64,000 bases of DNA from Cordia subcordata (lineage: Eukaryota > Streptophyta > Magnoliopsida > Boraginales > Cordiaceae). This document shows, one piece after another, positions 1-11,893 of the stretch. Each line of letters starts with the position of its first letter. Positions within the stretch are counted from its first letter, which is position 1. Both the position numbers and the translations under genes were made by a program. The notes under the pieces were generated by a model. It was given only the letters and a program-made list of their open reading frames with translations, made no database searches and was not told where the DNA came from. Location of the stretch: assembly GCA_028554755.1 (NCBI GenBank), contig JAPTOF010000007.1, positions 280,001 to 344,000 on the forward strand, read 5' to 3'.

Positions 1-460
1 GAAGCCCCATTCCTATGAATGCGGGAATGCCCATTCTTGACCAACAAATATATGGGAATGAGTCATTCCCATGCTTGTACGGATGATATTTTTGTTAAAT
101 GACTAAAATATCCTTTTAAAAACTAACATTTAGTGTTTTATATCAAAACTAAAAATAACTAAAAATATAAATAAAAATAAAAAATAAAAATTTAGACATT
201 AAACAATTAAAAAATTATTAATTCCATAATTCGTATAATGTAATGGCTCAAGGAATCCCATTCTCGTAAATATGGGAATGTCCATTGTTGACCAAATACA
301 TGGGAATGAGTCATATCATGTTCGTAAGAATGAGATTTTTGTCAAATGACTAAAATATCTTTTAAGAATCAACATCTAGTGTTTGATATCAAAATAAAAA
401 TAAAAATAAAGAAATAAAAATTAAAAATAAAATAATAATAACAACAACAATAGAAACACC
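1..460. repeat. Two direct copies of an AT-rich repeat
   Basis: Two related blocks follow one another, at about 1-200 and 252-450. Both contain the phrases GGGAATG, TTGACCAA, TGGGAATGAGTCAT, AAATGACTAAAATAT and TAGTGTTT.ATATCAAAA in the same order. No coding capacity is visible. They look like a decayed tandem pair of a non-coding element. From 460 to 801 I see only AT-rich sequence. Confidence 0.55.
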
Positions 461-801
461 ACCACAAGGGTAATCTTGTCTTTTTATATAAATAATTTCT
501 AATATATTATGTCCATTCCTATTAGCATTTCTAAAGTATACCAAACATGGTATATTTTTTTACCATGTCCGTTCCGTTTCATAGCTCATTTCATTTGTGT
601 CAAATTCATTCGATGATACCAATCGCACCTTAGTGTTTGAAAACATTTGCGGTATAAAATTCGTTTCATTTATAAATGACTTCTATTCAAATTCTTATAT
701 TCAAATGAATTCTATTATTTGGAACTGTAAAAATTGTTTTTAGCCAATTTTGTCATTTAGAATCTAAATTGTGTTTAGAACACATGCAGAATTAGAATTT
801 A

Positions 802-2602
802 TCTATACTATCTATATAAAGTTAGACCTTAATTAACATTTGAATGCCACATACGCTCCTTCTTGAGCGACACATAAGCTTCTATTTGGACGTCATATAT
901 GATCTTCCTTAGATGCCACATAAGCTCCTTATTGAAGCCACATAAGCTTCTCTTTAAATATCACATAATCTCCTCTTTAAGTACCACATAAGCACATAAA
1001 AAAAAGTACTCTTGCAAGTATGATTTGCAAAATGCAATTGTCATCAATATTCAAAAATTTGAAAAGAAAATAGATTATTATGTCATTTAATTTACATATT
1101 AAATATAATAAAATAGTTGATTAATACAATCAAATGAAAAGAAAGAAAACAAAAAAAAAAAAAAAAGAAACCTATATCTATATCTATATATATATATACA
1201 TATATAATAATAATAGTTATAAAGTTATACCTTATGTTTTTTTTAATATCTTAGAGCTTGTCACATTCATGTTTCAAGAGATGCAACATGGCATATGCTT
1301 TATATTTGTTAATTTATCTATGAAATAATTATTCCTTAATACAAAAAAATTAAAAATGCTGCAATTTCCACTATTTTCCTTCTTTCTTTTTTTTTCTCCT
1401 CAAGTTGGTTCTCATTGTTTCGAAATATCTAAATCAATTTCAATTATTTTAAAAAATAGTCAATTTTATTTCTATCGTTAAGTTTTTAATAATATATGAC
1501 TTAAATGATGTAGCCCAATTATCTTCTCCAATTTTAAATATTTATTAAATAGAATATGTGAAAATTCTCAAGTTATCATAAGAAAATAATTCACACATCA
1601 AACCAAATTTAAAGAATTTTTATAAAAAGGTATAAAATATACAAAAAGTTTTAATAAATTCATGCACTTTGGAGATCTAATGATTTTAATATTGTAAGAC
1701 CTCGTCATATAGTTTGGATAGTAGGTCAACTAATTACCCATGACTATTTATTATGCTCAAAGTTATATCAAAGTAAGTCTTAAATCTATTATCTATACAA
1801 TATATAATAAATACTATTATATATGATGGAGATGAATGAGAAATTAAAAATTTTCTCATTATTATTTTGAAACCTTTTGGCCTCCTAATTAACTTGGATA
1901 TGAATTCCAAAGAGTTATGAGACTTTTAGAAAGATACATGCCACATGTCATGATGCTAATGTCCTTTTCTATCCAACAAAGCATTTAATCTAATCTCTAT
2001 GCATTTATACTATATACTGAAGTAGATCTTTCTACACTATATCTTTTCCCGCCAATTTTTACTTTTTACGTATGGTTGCACATATACCATTCATAGACAG
2101 CATTGTGGTAAAAATGCATTGCAGGCATTTTTGTTACCATTAAAAATGAAAATATTACTTTATATATTAAAATGGAAAAAACTAATTTATTATATTAAAA
2201 AAATAGTTAACAAATGTGGAAATGTATCAATCTACATCTCCATGATTTTTCTTTTTAAAATTATTAGATTTTATAAAAATATAAAAGTTGCAATCTATAT
2301 CAATGTTAGAAATTTAATATGACAAAATATATTTAGATTTTATTTTTTCACATTAATTGTCAAAGTTGAACATTCGCAATAATAAAAACATAAAAATACT
2401 CATTTTTCTAGTGTATCACACAGGTACTACACTATTTAAATTATGTATTATGAATTCAATTAATATATTGTATAATTGTCTTTTATTATATTACTAGATA
2501 CTTATAATATTAATCTAATGAGACTTATTTTAATTATTTAACATATTACATGTACATAAAATTATATTTCACTTTCTGGTGCATTGCATGTGGACAGACT
2601 AG
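802..2602 (+). mobile_element. Candidate non-autonomous Helitron
   Basis: The left end reads A^TCTATACTATCTATATAAAG, the style of plant Helitron 5' ends. The right end reads TGCATTGCATGTGGACAGACTAG^T, with a degraded GC palindrome just before the terminal CTAG and an A^T host dinucleotide. No Rep/helicase ORF is present, so it would be non-autonomous. A second similar tail (CTCACGTGCATTGAACGGAGTAAAC) lies at 2893-2917, so the true right boundary could differ. The assignment rests on termini only. Confidence 0.42.
845..1000. repeat. Minisatellite of about 25 bp units
   Basis: About six imperfect units of the form GCCACATAAGCTYCTYYTTGAA follow each other, interrupted by a TCATATATGATC variant. 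The array lies inside the candidate Helitron near its left end. There is no coding capacity. Confidence 0.6.
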
Positions 2603-3186
2603 TATAAAATTATTACCTAATTTAAAACTATTCAATCACTAATAAATAATGTTATTTTCTAAAATAACATTAAATATTTTTTATTGTTTTTTTCATGTCA
2701 GAGCAAAATTTTTATTTTACTTTCTCAATTTAAATATTTTTATTCAATTACTAAAATTTTCTCATAGAAACATCATTAGTATTAAAAACTTACCATAAAA
2801 TTAATTTTAAAAGATATATTTGTATTTCATTCTCATATAAATGTAAATTTGACCATTAATAAATTTTAAAAATATTAAAAACACACATGTCTCACGTGCA
2901 TTGAACGGAGTAAACTTTAGTTTATACATATATCGTACTTAAATATCCTTTAGTTATTATATCGGCAATAAATTTGCCATATAAAGATTATCAAATTTAT
3001 TTGTTATTATTTGTTGCTATTAAATTAGCAAAGAATCTGTACTTACTGTTTATTGGTCTTTATTTACATTAGTATTGGAGCTTTAAGAAAAGAGATAGAA
3101 AAGGATAATATTATATTATAGTTATATTTCATAAGGATATTGTTGTCTTTTAAGATTTTTTTTAGATTTAATTTTTGTGAAATTAC

Positions 3187-3820
3187 AAATTCCACCTCTT
3201 GAGCTAAGATTTGAATAAAGCTTGAGTAAATTCAAAATTTCCAAATCTTGGATTTCTAAATGAATTTATATTCTAAAAAATTGTTACCAAATATAAAAAA
3301 TTAGATTTACAAATTAATTTTTCAAAATTTTATAAAATTCATTTATTCCAAACACATTCTTAGTGTTTCAAAGACACAGAGATAAGATTAATAGTGTTGA
3401 TGTGGTATTGGTACACATGACAGCTTATTGTCAAGTAAGATGTTGACTTAATTGGTTTAACTTTAGTATTTTGAAGACACTAATTTGGTGATTTCATTTA
3501 CTTAAATTCCACCTCTTGAGCTAAGATTTGAATAAAGCTTGAGTAAATACAAAATTTGCAAATCTTGAATTTTTAAATGAATTTTATATTCTAAAAAATT
3601 GTTACCAAATATAAAAAAATTACATTTGCAAATTAATTTTTCAAAATTTTATAAAATTCATTTATTCCAAACACATTCTTAGTGTTTCAAAGACATAGAG
3701 ATAGGATTAATAGTGTTGATGTGGTATTGGTAGACATGATAGCTTATTGTCATGTAAGATGTTGATTTAATTGGTTTAACTTAGTATTTTGAAGACACTA
3801 ATTTGGTGATTTCATTTACT
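3187..3820. repeat. Tandem duplication, 317 bp period
   Basis: Bases 3187-3503 and 3504-3820 are direct repeats with few differences. Both begin AAATTCCACCTCTTGAGC and end TTGGTGATTTCATTTACTTA. A diverged relative of the first part lies at about 19265-19435, so the unit belongs to a dispersed family. Nothing in it looks coding. The stretches 2603-3186 and 3821-4417 hold only AT-rich and T-rich sequence. Confidence 0.85.
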
Positions 3821-4417
3821 TATTAGTGTTTGGACATTTTATTTAGTTTTTAGGCTAAATTTTATTTGGTTCAAAAGTGATTCTTTTTTTTTCTTTTTTC
3901 AATTTTTTATTTCAATTATTTTACTGTTTACCATATTTTTCTTTCAGTTTTCTTGGCCATTTTTACTATTTTTTTGTCCTTTTAATTTTGTTTTATTCGT
4001 AAACTTAGTGTTACCTCCTTTTATATGTTTCAAATTTTTTCTCTTTCTAATACCTTTTTATTTCAATTTTATATCATTTTCATAAAAAAGAATATATTTC
4101 TTTCAATTTTTATTGTCCTTTTGTTTTTTTTTTGTTTCAATTCTTTTTGTTTTTTTCAAAAACATTGAAATAAATTTTTGGAAAGGACAAAAAATTGAAA
4201 TAAAGAAAATATTGGAAAGGAAAAAAATTAAAATAGAAGAAAATATTAGAGAGGACAAAAAAATAAAATAAAAAATAATGTCCAACTTTGTGTCTTGAAG
4301 ATATGAAGGACTTGCTTGGATTGAACTTTTTTAATAGAAAAACACGTTTTTCCTAAAAAAAACATACACCTTTTTTACAATAAATATTTGGATTAGATTT
4401 TATAAAAAGTTGAAACC

Positions 4418-5090
4418 TGATAAGTCTAAAATAAGTCTTTAGTTCATAGTTATTTGTGCTTAATTCTGAAATTGGATGCTCTTTAATTGGTGGTTTTTAT
4501 GTGTTTTTGCATGTTTATACTTGGAAAATGAGTTAGATGCATTATATATGGATTCAAAGGCCTTTTGGATGCATTTGTAGCTATTAAAATTGATTTTGCC
4601 ACCTTAAAGAATACAATGTGAAGCCTACACGGGATTGACCGAGCTTTGACCGAAGCTTTAAAATATTTTTGTAGCACTTTTGGAAAGGATTTGCATTGAA
4701 AACTTGCCATATTTTGGAAATGAAAGATTAGGTTGTTAGGCCATGCCGACGGTCATAACTGATTTATCAAAATAGGTGGAAATTATATTTGTATTTAGGA
4801 TCGGATTTGAAGGCCCAAGCTGAGGTTAAACTCAGGCTAGGCTTAATTCTCATTGATTTCTCATTTAATATTAATATTCTAGCATTTATTTAAGTCTAAA
4901 TTCCATCCGTAGCTTTAATTTTATTGTTATTTACATTTTTTTATTTTCTGCAGAGTTGCATGCCCATGCTAAAGGGTCCAGTGGTTGGACAATTTTGTAT
5001 CAATTTGATTTTTCATGTTAAAAATCTTTTTTTTTATTGCAGCTTATTTGATTAATCTGCTTGACAAAATTAGCATATTTAAAACAAACT
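4418..5090 (+). mobile_element. Degenerate, internally deleted LTR of the 29160-30540 family
   Basis: It starts TGATAAGTCTAAAATAAGT and follows the order of the intact solo LTR at 29160-30540: the GCATTATATATGGAT phrase, the GCGGGTTTTGAC-like phrase, ATAACTGATTTATC, GGATCGGATTTG, and the GCTGCGTGCCCACGCAG-like segment. The middle of the LTR, including its promoter region, is missing. The right end is eroded, so the boundary is approximate. Confidence 0.7.
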
Positions 5091-5099
5091 ATGCCTACG

Positions 5100-5104
<5 letters not shown>

Positions 5105-5142
<38 letters not shown>
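5105..5142. repeat. (TA)n microsatellite
   Basis: An uninterrupted TA run lies in the 3' flank of the receptor kinase gene at 5530-7953. Bases 5143-5529 are 3' flanking sequence with no other visible feature. Confidence 0.95.
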
Positions 5143-5148
<6 letters not shown>

Positions 5149-5529
5149 ATCTTAATATAAACATATACCAAAAAGAGCATTAGTGTCTGCAGCAAACTAA
5201 GTAGAGTAAGTGGTAATTTTCTTCATTAATTTTTAAATATTGTTATTTTGGTATACAAATGTAAAAAGTTGGTCATTTAACTTATAAATCTTAGACCAAT
5301 TCTCCTCTCCACTAAGAGCGGTACGAGATAATTGATAAGAAAGGAGAGTTGACACCATATTACGCAAATAAATAAGCACAGCTTGAGCCAAAGCATATAC
5401 CATATTCTAAAGCCGGTTGATACTATCTATATACACAAAGTCTGAATCAGTTATCGGAGAACAAGTTAGTAATTTTACAAGTCCAACTAATGACGAGGAC
5501 GATGATACTGTAAAGCAAGAGAAACAGAT

Positions 5530-7953
5530 TTAGGCAGCACTGGAAAAGAGCAATGGACATGGAGGTTGAGTAACTTCAACGACTCCCTCAAGCATCTGGC
5601 TGACTCTCCTCATTGTTGGCCTGTTAGATGAGTCTTCTTGAATGCACCAAATGCCTACCTTCACAAACCTTTCTAGCCTCGTCCAATCATTTAACGCCTC
5701 CATCTCATCTCCTACCAGATCGTCTAATCTTCCGTCTTGAAAACAGTCCCAAGCCCAATCAGTTAGAATAGCTCTGTCTTCATCTACATTCTCCAATTGC
5801 AAGCTTCTCCGGCAGCTTATGATCTCCAGCAGAAGCACCCCAAAGCTGTAAACGTCGACCTTGGCATTGACTTTAATGTTCCTAAACCATTCAGGTGCAA
5901 CGTAACCTTTTGTTCCTCTTATGCCCGTGTCGGTTCTACTCTGATTAAGCATCAAAAGCTTTGCCAATCCGAAATCAGATATCCGAGCGTTGTAATAGTC
6001 ATCGAGAAGGATATTCTGAGGCTTAATATCACAATGGATGATTTGAGTGCTACACTCTTCGTGCAGATATGCGAGTCCCCTGGCAACCCCCAGCGCAATT
6101 TTGGTCCTCTGGCTCCAACTAGGTCTTATATCCCCAAAGAGAAAGCTTGCCAGACTGCCATTACTCATATACTCATAAACCAATAAACGATTCTGTCTCT
6201 CGTCACAAAATCCAACCAAGCGTACCAGATTCTTGTGATGTGTCTGGCCTATGGCATTCACTTCAGTTCTGAATTCCTTTTCTGTGTCTTGAGCCACTCT
6301 ATCTAGCTTCTTCACGGCAACAGTGCTCCCCGAACCCCCTGGTATCACCCCTTTGTACACAATTCCAAATGCACCTCGTCCTAGCTCTTCCTTGAATCCG
6401 TTTGTAGCTTCTTCAAGTTCCCTGAAGCTAAAGCAACGCAAATTTGTTTCCACAGAGTTGTTTCCTGGAAAAAATTTCTTAATCTTTCTCTGGTAGATGA
6501 GAAAAAACCCGAAACAACCTGCAGCAATGAGCAGCATGTTGATGAACACAGAGCTACCCAACAGTACTGATATCACAAGTACCAGAGTTCCACGATCATT
6601 CTCTGTTCTTGGTCCTTCTGGAACTGGAGGTTTAGGATCTAGCAAATAACCATCGCGTTTCCTGTATTTGAGGAATGCCTTAGCATTAAGAGTCGTGTCA
6701 ATTCTACCATTTGACAAAGGCAACTTCTTCTTCCAGCAGCTGTTATCTCTATAGATGGCAACAGCACAAAAACAATCATGTAAGCAACTACTTCTGCAGT
6801 CTGCTTCCAAGGAAGGCTTCAACAGCTCAAAATCAGATTTTGGCCAATCAGTATCAGGGAGTGTCTCGAAATCATACACATCTTCTGCAGAACCTTGAGC
6901 AGCCCCATCACAATTTTGAGCGAAATCAGGCTTGCAGCTGCCAAAAGTATCGCTTGGATCGAGCAACGAATACCCTCTTGGGCAGTCACAGATTGGCCTT
7001 TGGACAGTATCAATTCTGCAAACGCTGTTGTATCCACAAGCCCCGCTACCTCTTTCTCCATCAATGAAAATACATATGTTATCTGGTTGGGACCAAATAA
7101 AAGTCCAATTTGGACTGCCAGAGAAACTCCGAGGATGATAATATTGAGTAAGAACACCATCAAAAGTAAGAGTTACTCTGTGATAATTATCAGATATCGA
7201 AGGAATGGACCGAGAGCGTGGGGTAAAACCCCTTCTTTGGCCATTCCGTCTGAGTATAAACATATAGCCCCTGTCGTCTAAGGTTACCTTTAAGCCGGAA
7301 TTTGATGCATTTGCAGCATCAGAAGTGAGACTGGAATAGTACTGAGCATCAAATTCTGAATTGCTAGGCACACTTTTGGTGTTAAGCACTAGATTCCCAT
7401 TCTCGAGCATACGAAGATAAAACCGGCCTTGAGAGAAGTTGGTCTCTGATCGCCGAGAGATAAGCATGCCACCAATCTCTATTTCTTGTGTTGGCAACAA
7501 AGTGTCAGTTGGATTTCTGAAGCTTTCCCATAACCTAGTATTGTTGCCAGTTGCCACAAGCACAAAATTTCCAGTATCATTCAGAAAACCATAGCCAACA
7601 TCACTATGAACCCCATCAGTACTCCAAAGTTGTTGGCCTCTAGGATCACGGAGCACAAGCCCACTTTGAGCACTTAGCTCTACTCTTGATCCACGAGGCA
7701 CGGGACGGCTAACATTTGCATACCACACCACGGTTTTGTCAGGTATTTTGTCGTACCAAATGGAAAGCAAGAACTGATCCTCGTCCTGGAGTTGCTTAAA
7801 CCCAAACCCGAAATCACCCGAAGGAGATAGCCATGGATTAACCCTCTCCCCTGCAGTGAGAGAGCTGCCAACAGTAATATTACCGTTGGTTTGAGCCAAA
7901 GCAAACAATGGTAGGAGAAATAAGAAGAGAAAATGGATGGAAGCATAAGCCAT
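5530..7953 (-). CDS. G-type lectin S-receptor-like Ser/Thr kinase (RLK1/LECRK type), intact
   Basis: A single-exon 807-residue receptor kinase. I chose the ATG at 7953 over an in-frame ATG at 8007 because it begins a proper signal peptide (MAYASIHFLFLFLLPLFALA). Then come a B-lectin domain (about 22-140, with WYDKIPDKTVVWYAN), an EGF-like region rich in Cys (about 290-345), a PAN/apple region (about 348-430, CLHDCFCAVAIYR), a membrane span (about 456-487) and a kinase. Kinase landmarks are LGRGAFG near 524, the VAVKK lysine near 548, HCDIKPQN near 640, DFG near 660 and GTKGYVAPE near 680. Cys in place of Arg before the catalytic Asp makes it a non-RD kinase, a class often linked to immune receptors. 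All key residues are present, so it is probably functional. The ligand is unknown. Confidence 0.95.
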   Translation of the reverse strand: MAYASIHFLFLFLLPLFALAQTNGNITVGSSLTAGERVNPWLSPSGDFGFGFKQLQDEDQFLLSIWYDKIPDKTVVWYANVSRPVPRGSRVELSAQSGLVLRDPRGQQLWSTDGVHSDVGYGFLNDTGNFVLVATGNNTRLWESFRNPTDTLLPTQEIEIGGMLISRRSETNFSQGRFYLRMLENGNLVLNTKSVPSNSEFDAQYYSSLTSDAANASNSGLKVTLDDRGYMFILRRNGQRRGFTPRSRSIPSISDNYHRVTLTFDGVLTQYYHPRSFSGSPNWTFIWSQPDNICIFIDGERGSGACGYNSVCRIDTVQRPICDCPRGYSLLDPSDTFGSCKPDFAQNCDGAAQGSAEDVYDFETLPDTDWPKSDFELLKPSLEADCRSSCLHDCFCAVAIYRDNSCWKKKLPLSNGRIDTTLNAKAFLKYRKRDGYLLDPKPPVPEGPRTENDRGTLVLVISVLLGSSVFINMLLIAAGCFGFFLIYQRKIKKFFPGNNSVETNLRCFSFRELEEATNGFKEELGRGAFGIVYKGVIPGGSGSTVAVKKLDRVAQDTEKEFRTEVNAIGQTHHKNLVRLVGFCDERQNRLLVYEYMSNGSLASFLFGDIRPSWSQRTKIALGVARGLAYLHEECSTQIIHCDIKPQNILLDDYYNARISDFGLAKLLMLNQSRTDTGIRGTKGYVAPEWFRNIKVNAKVDVYSFGVLLLEIISCRRSLQLENVDEDRAILTDWAWDCFQDGRLDDLVGDEMEALNDWTRLERFVKVGIWCIQEDSSNRPTMRRVSQMLEGVVEVTQPPCPLLFSSAA

Positions 7954-8928
7954 TTCTATGAGCAGGCCTCGTTTCAATGCTACCTTGATGTCCCTTTTTA
8001 TTGGCAACTTTTCCTCTCTTTAACCAAACACCATGTATTTTTGTGAGGTTTTCAAATCAAGGTTGATCATAGCTTGTGTTTGAATTGCAGATGTCTTGCT
8101 ACTATTGTGCTGAAAATTCTCAGACACTTTCGGTCAACACAGAGGATAAAGGATTTTAGTTACGTAACGTTGTTCTCTAATCAGGCCAAAGCACGTGAGC
8201 AAATGGACATTTATAATTGGCGAGTCAACATGCTGATTTAACTGAACGATGATCTAACATTATTTTGGTGATGAACAAAGTTGAAAATCCAATAGTGGGG
8301 ATGTCCAGAATGTTGTAGCCGACTTTGACTTGGATTTGATTCCGACATCTTAGAATGATTGCGAAGAGGCTTTTTTGATCCGCAAATTTCACTGTGTTCC
8401 GTAAGAATTGTGCTCCTACGCAGCATTGTGCACCCCAAAATAAGGTAAAAGATATGAGTTTTAAAAAAAAAATCTAAAGCCTTTCATCTCCTTCTCTCTT
8501 TCACTCTCTTCCTCTTTCTTTTTTCTGTCTTTCTCTTCAGTAAAATCAAACCGTTCGATTTTAAATCAGACATCACTATCGCGATCATCATCTTTGTGCG
8601 AACATAACGATAGTCTCCAATATTCATGTTGATTTCGTTTCATCGTCAATGCGAGTTGTCGCTGCTATTCTCTTTCTTTCTCTCTCTCTCTCTCTCTTTT
8701 CTTTTAGTTATTTTCTCAGATTTATAACAATAGATTCGTGTGCGTCGTGGTGGTGGTGTGTGTCATGGTGGTTGTGTGTAGTATGTGGTTGATATATATG
8801 AGTGAAAGGATAGAGAATTTAGCTATCTAACAAATGATTTAAAATAATATAGATTAAGTTTTTGATATTTTAGCTAAATCAAATTCATTTATTCCTTATA
8901 TTAAAGTTTTGAGTATATGATATAAGAA
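7954..8928 (-). promoter_or_regulatory. 5' flank of the first receptor gene
   Basis: No gene is seen here. Possible cis elements are a CACGTG G-box at 8192-8197 and an AGTCAA (W-box core TTGACT on the gene strand) at about 8223-8228. A CT microsatellite lies at 8669-8700. I could not place a convincing TATA box. The conserved block seen upstream of the receptor genes at 23261 and 44641 is not recognisable here. Confidence 0.3.
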
Positions 8929-9840
8929 TTTTGAATATATAAGACAATAGTTTTGAACTAAGATTGTTAATCAGATAGCATATTTATTCATCTTGAACCA
9001 ATAGTGTATTGGTTTTGAACAGATAAAATAATAGGTTTGAACTGGGATTATTAATTGATTAGATAGCACACTTAATCATTTGAACCAAAGTGTATTGTTT
9101 TTGAATATATAGAAAAATAATTTTGAACTAGGACTGTTGATCAGATAGCGCACTTATTCATTTTGAACCAATATTATATTGGTTTTGAACATATAGAACA
9201 ATAGTTTTGAACTAGGACTGCTAATTGATTAGATAGCACACTTATTTATTTTGAACCAATAGTGTATTAGTTTTAAACATATAGAATAATAATTTTGAAC
9301 ATATAGAATAATAGTTTTAAACTAGGACTATTGATCAGATAGCACATTTATTCATTTTAAAATAGTGTATTGGTTTTGAGCATATAGAACAATAATTTTG
9401 AACTAGGACGGTCAATTGATCAGACAACACACTTATTCATTTTGAACCAATAGTATATTGGTTTTGAATATATAAAACAATAGTTTTGAACTAGGATTGT
9501 TGATTAGATAGCATACTTATTCATTTTGAACTAATAGTGCATTGGTTTTGAGCATATAAAACAATAATTTTGAACTAGAATTGTCAATTGATCAGACAAC
9601 ACACTTATTCATTTTAAACCAAAAGTTTATTAGTTTTGAATATATAGAACAATAGTTTTGAACTAGGATTGTTGATCAAATAGCATACTTATTCATTTTG
9701 AACTAATAATGTATTGGTTTTGAGCATATAGAACAATAGTTTTGAACTAGGATGGTTAATTGATCAGATAGCACATTTATTCATTTTAAACTAATAGTGT
9801 ATTAGTTTTGAATATATAGAACAATAGTTTTGAACACATA
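8929..9840. repeat. Satellite-like array of alternating 84 and 88 bp units
   Basis: Ten complete units and part of an eleventh each begin TTTTGAAYATATAGAACAATA and contain TTTTGAACTAGGA, ACTTATTCATTTTGAAC and TAGTGTATTGG. Two unit types alternate without exception: one reads TTGTTGATCAGATAGC, the other GTCAATTGATCAGACAAC (with a longer AATTGAT segment). The effective period is therefore a dimer of about 172 bp. The fifth unit also carries a short internal duplication of ATTTTGAACATATAGAATAAT. Confidence 0.9.
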
Positions 9841-9924
9841 CCAAATCTACTTGCATATATTTATCTACAGACATGCATAAAATTTATGATATTATAATTT
9901 TTATTTTGTGAAATTACTTTTAAA

Positions 9925-10190
9925 TTTTTGAACATGCAATATAAGAGTTTTGAACATATAATATAAAATTTTGAACATAGAGTATAATCTATGAGCATAT
10001 AATATAAGAGTTTTGAACATGTAATATAAGAGTTTTGAATATGTTTATAGCTTAATCTAAGAGTTTTGAACCATAATATAAGAATTTTGAACCTATAATT
10101 TAAAAATTTTAAACTTATAATATAAAAATTTTGAGCCCATAGTATAAAAATTTTGAACTAATAATATAAAAATTTTGAATACATACTATT
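9925..10190. repeat. Short tandem repeat, about 20 bp, related to the array to its left
   Basis: Roughly a dozen degenerate copies of TTTTGAACATATAATATAAG (variants AATTTTGAACCTATAAT, AGAGTTTTGAACATGTAAT) lie in tandem. The same TTTTGAAC-ATATA word heads every 84/88 bp unit at 8929-9840, so the two arrays are probably related by descent. Confidence 0.7.
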
Positions 10191-10193
10191 ACG

Positions 10194-10262
10194 TACTGTG
10201 CGTGTACTGTTCACGCACAGTATGGTGTACAGTGCTTATGCGGAGCACCATGCTTATGGTGC
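10194..10262. other. Two adjacent perfect inverted repeats (hairpins)
   Basis: The first stem pairs TACTGTGCGTG (10194-10204) with CACGCACAGTA (10212-10222) around a 7-base loop. The second pairs GCACCAT (10245-10251) with ATGGTGC (10256-10262) around GCTT. The block is GC-richer than its surroundings and sits at the end of the TTTTGAAC repeats. It may be the terminus of a mobile element. From 10263 to 10937 the sequence is the 3' flank of the next pseudogene and resembles 15850-16195. Confidence 0.6.
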
Positions 10263-10937
10263 ACAATGTAGGTATTGTGTTCGATGTGGTTATTTGTAAT
10301 TTTAGCTCAAAAAATTTACCTTGCAACTAGGCTGAAAACATATGGATCTGGACCCTCTCATATTTAAAATTTTATTCTAACATTCTAACAGTACTATATT
10401 TGAACCGTTTATTTTACTAAAAATAACTAAGATTTTACTACCCCTTTATGATACTGAATTTCGTTTGTGTGAGGTAATTAAATACTCCGGCTACATCAGC
10501 ATTCTTGTCAGCTTATGTAATCTGTAATTGTTCCTTGCAATAGTATAGGGGAGTCACCTGCGAAATTTGAGACGTAAGTACTAAAATGTAATTTGATCCT
10601 TTCTTTATGGTTTCTTGCTTTAATCATTCAATAACCAACATCAAGTATTGTTCGTGACAAGATAAAATAAATCAAGACAATCTTAAAGGCCAAACAGCTC
10701 TTACAAATATTTGCACGAGACGATCAGTAGCAGATGATAATAGACGACTCTTTAGACGATTCGTGATTATTTTAGTTTTGACACATGACATGTTGGGAAA
10801 TGGTTTGCAAATATTTCAATAAAGACAAAGGAAAAGAAGCTTTTACTATAGAGAAAAATACTTTGCAAAAATTGATAAATAATAGTGTAATGACAAGAAG
10901 CAACAACAATTGCAGGGCAACAGAAGCAGATTTTTAG

Positions 10938-11893
10938 CTAGTAACTGGAGAAGGGGAATGGACATGGAGGTTTAGTAGCTTGAGCAACTCCTTCAAGCAT
11001 CTGGCTGACTCCTCTCATTGTTGGCCTGTTAGATGAGTCTTCTTGAATGCACCAAATGCCTACCTTCACAAACCTTTCTAGTGTCTCCCGATCATTCAAC
11101 GCCTCCGTATCATCTCCCACCAAATCATCTAATCTGCCGGCCTCAAAACAGTCCCAAGCCCAGTCAGTTAGAATAGCTCCGTCTTCATATCCATTCTCCA
11201 TGTTTTCAAAGCTTTTCCGGCAACTTATGTTGTCGAGTAGAAGGACATCAAAGCCGTAAACGTCAACCTTGGCATTGATTGGAGTGTTCCCGAATCATTC
11301 AGGCGCAACATAACCTTTTGTTCCTCTTATACTAGTGTTGGTTCTACTTTGATTAATCTTTAAAAGCTTTGCCAATCCGAAGTTAGATATCCGAGCATTG
11401 TAATAATCGTCAAGAAGAATATTCTGAGGCTTAATATCACAATGGATGATTCGAGTGGCACACTCTTCATGCATATAATTAAGTCCCCTAGCCACCCCTG
11501 GTGTGCAATTTTGGTCCTCTGGCTCCAACTGGGTCTAGGATCACTCGATAAAAAGCTTGCCAGAGTGCCGTTACTCATATACTCATAAACCAATAAACGA
11601 TTCTGTTTCTTGTCACAAAATCCAATCAAGCGTACCAAATTCTTGTGGTGACTCTGGCCTATGACATTTACTTCAGTTCTGAATTCCTTTTCGGTAACCT
11701 GAGCCACTTTCTTGTCCAAGTTCTTCACTGCAATAGTGTTCCCGACACCTGGGGACATCACTCCTCCGTAAAAGGTTCCAAATGCTCCTCGTCCTAGCTT
11801 TTCCTTGAATCCATTTGTTGCTTTTTCAAGCTCTTTGAAGGTAAAGCAACGCAAGTTTATTTCGAGAGAGCTATTTACCGGGGAATATTTCAT
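10938..11893 (-). pseudogene. Truncated receptor kinase pseudogene, kinase domain only
   Basis: The juxtamembrane segment (NSSLEINLRCFTFKELEKATNGF) and whole kinase domain of the same family are recognisable, but no ectodomain or membrane span is present upstream. Homology stops at 11893, where unrelated repeats begin. There are two lesions: a frameshift near 11500, inside the stretch that reads TKIAQGVARG in intact paralogues, and a TGG-to-TGA change in APEWF at 11295-11297. After the stop the frame continues to a normal C-terminus (MLEGVAQATKPPCPFPFSS). The glycine loop (LGRGAFG), HCDIKPQN and the sequence around DFG (NFG here, SNFGLAK) remain, with the DFG Asp changed to Asn. It is non-functional as a receptor. 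Confidence 0.92.

Noticed and set aside
5797..7281. Several plus-strand ORFs of 68-129 residues inside the first receptor gene
   Set aside because: They are antisense shadows of the receptor coding sequence; their translations show no family and recur at the same places in every paralogue.
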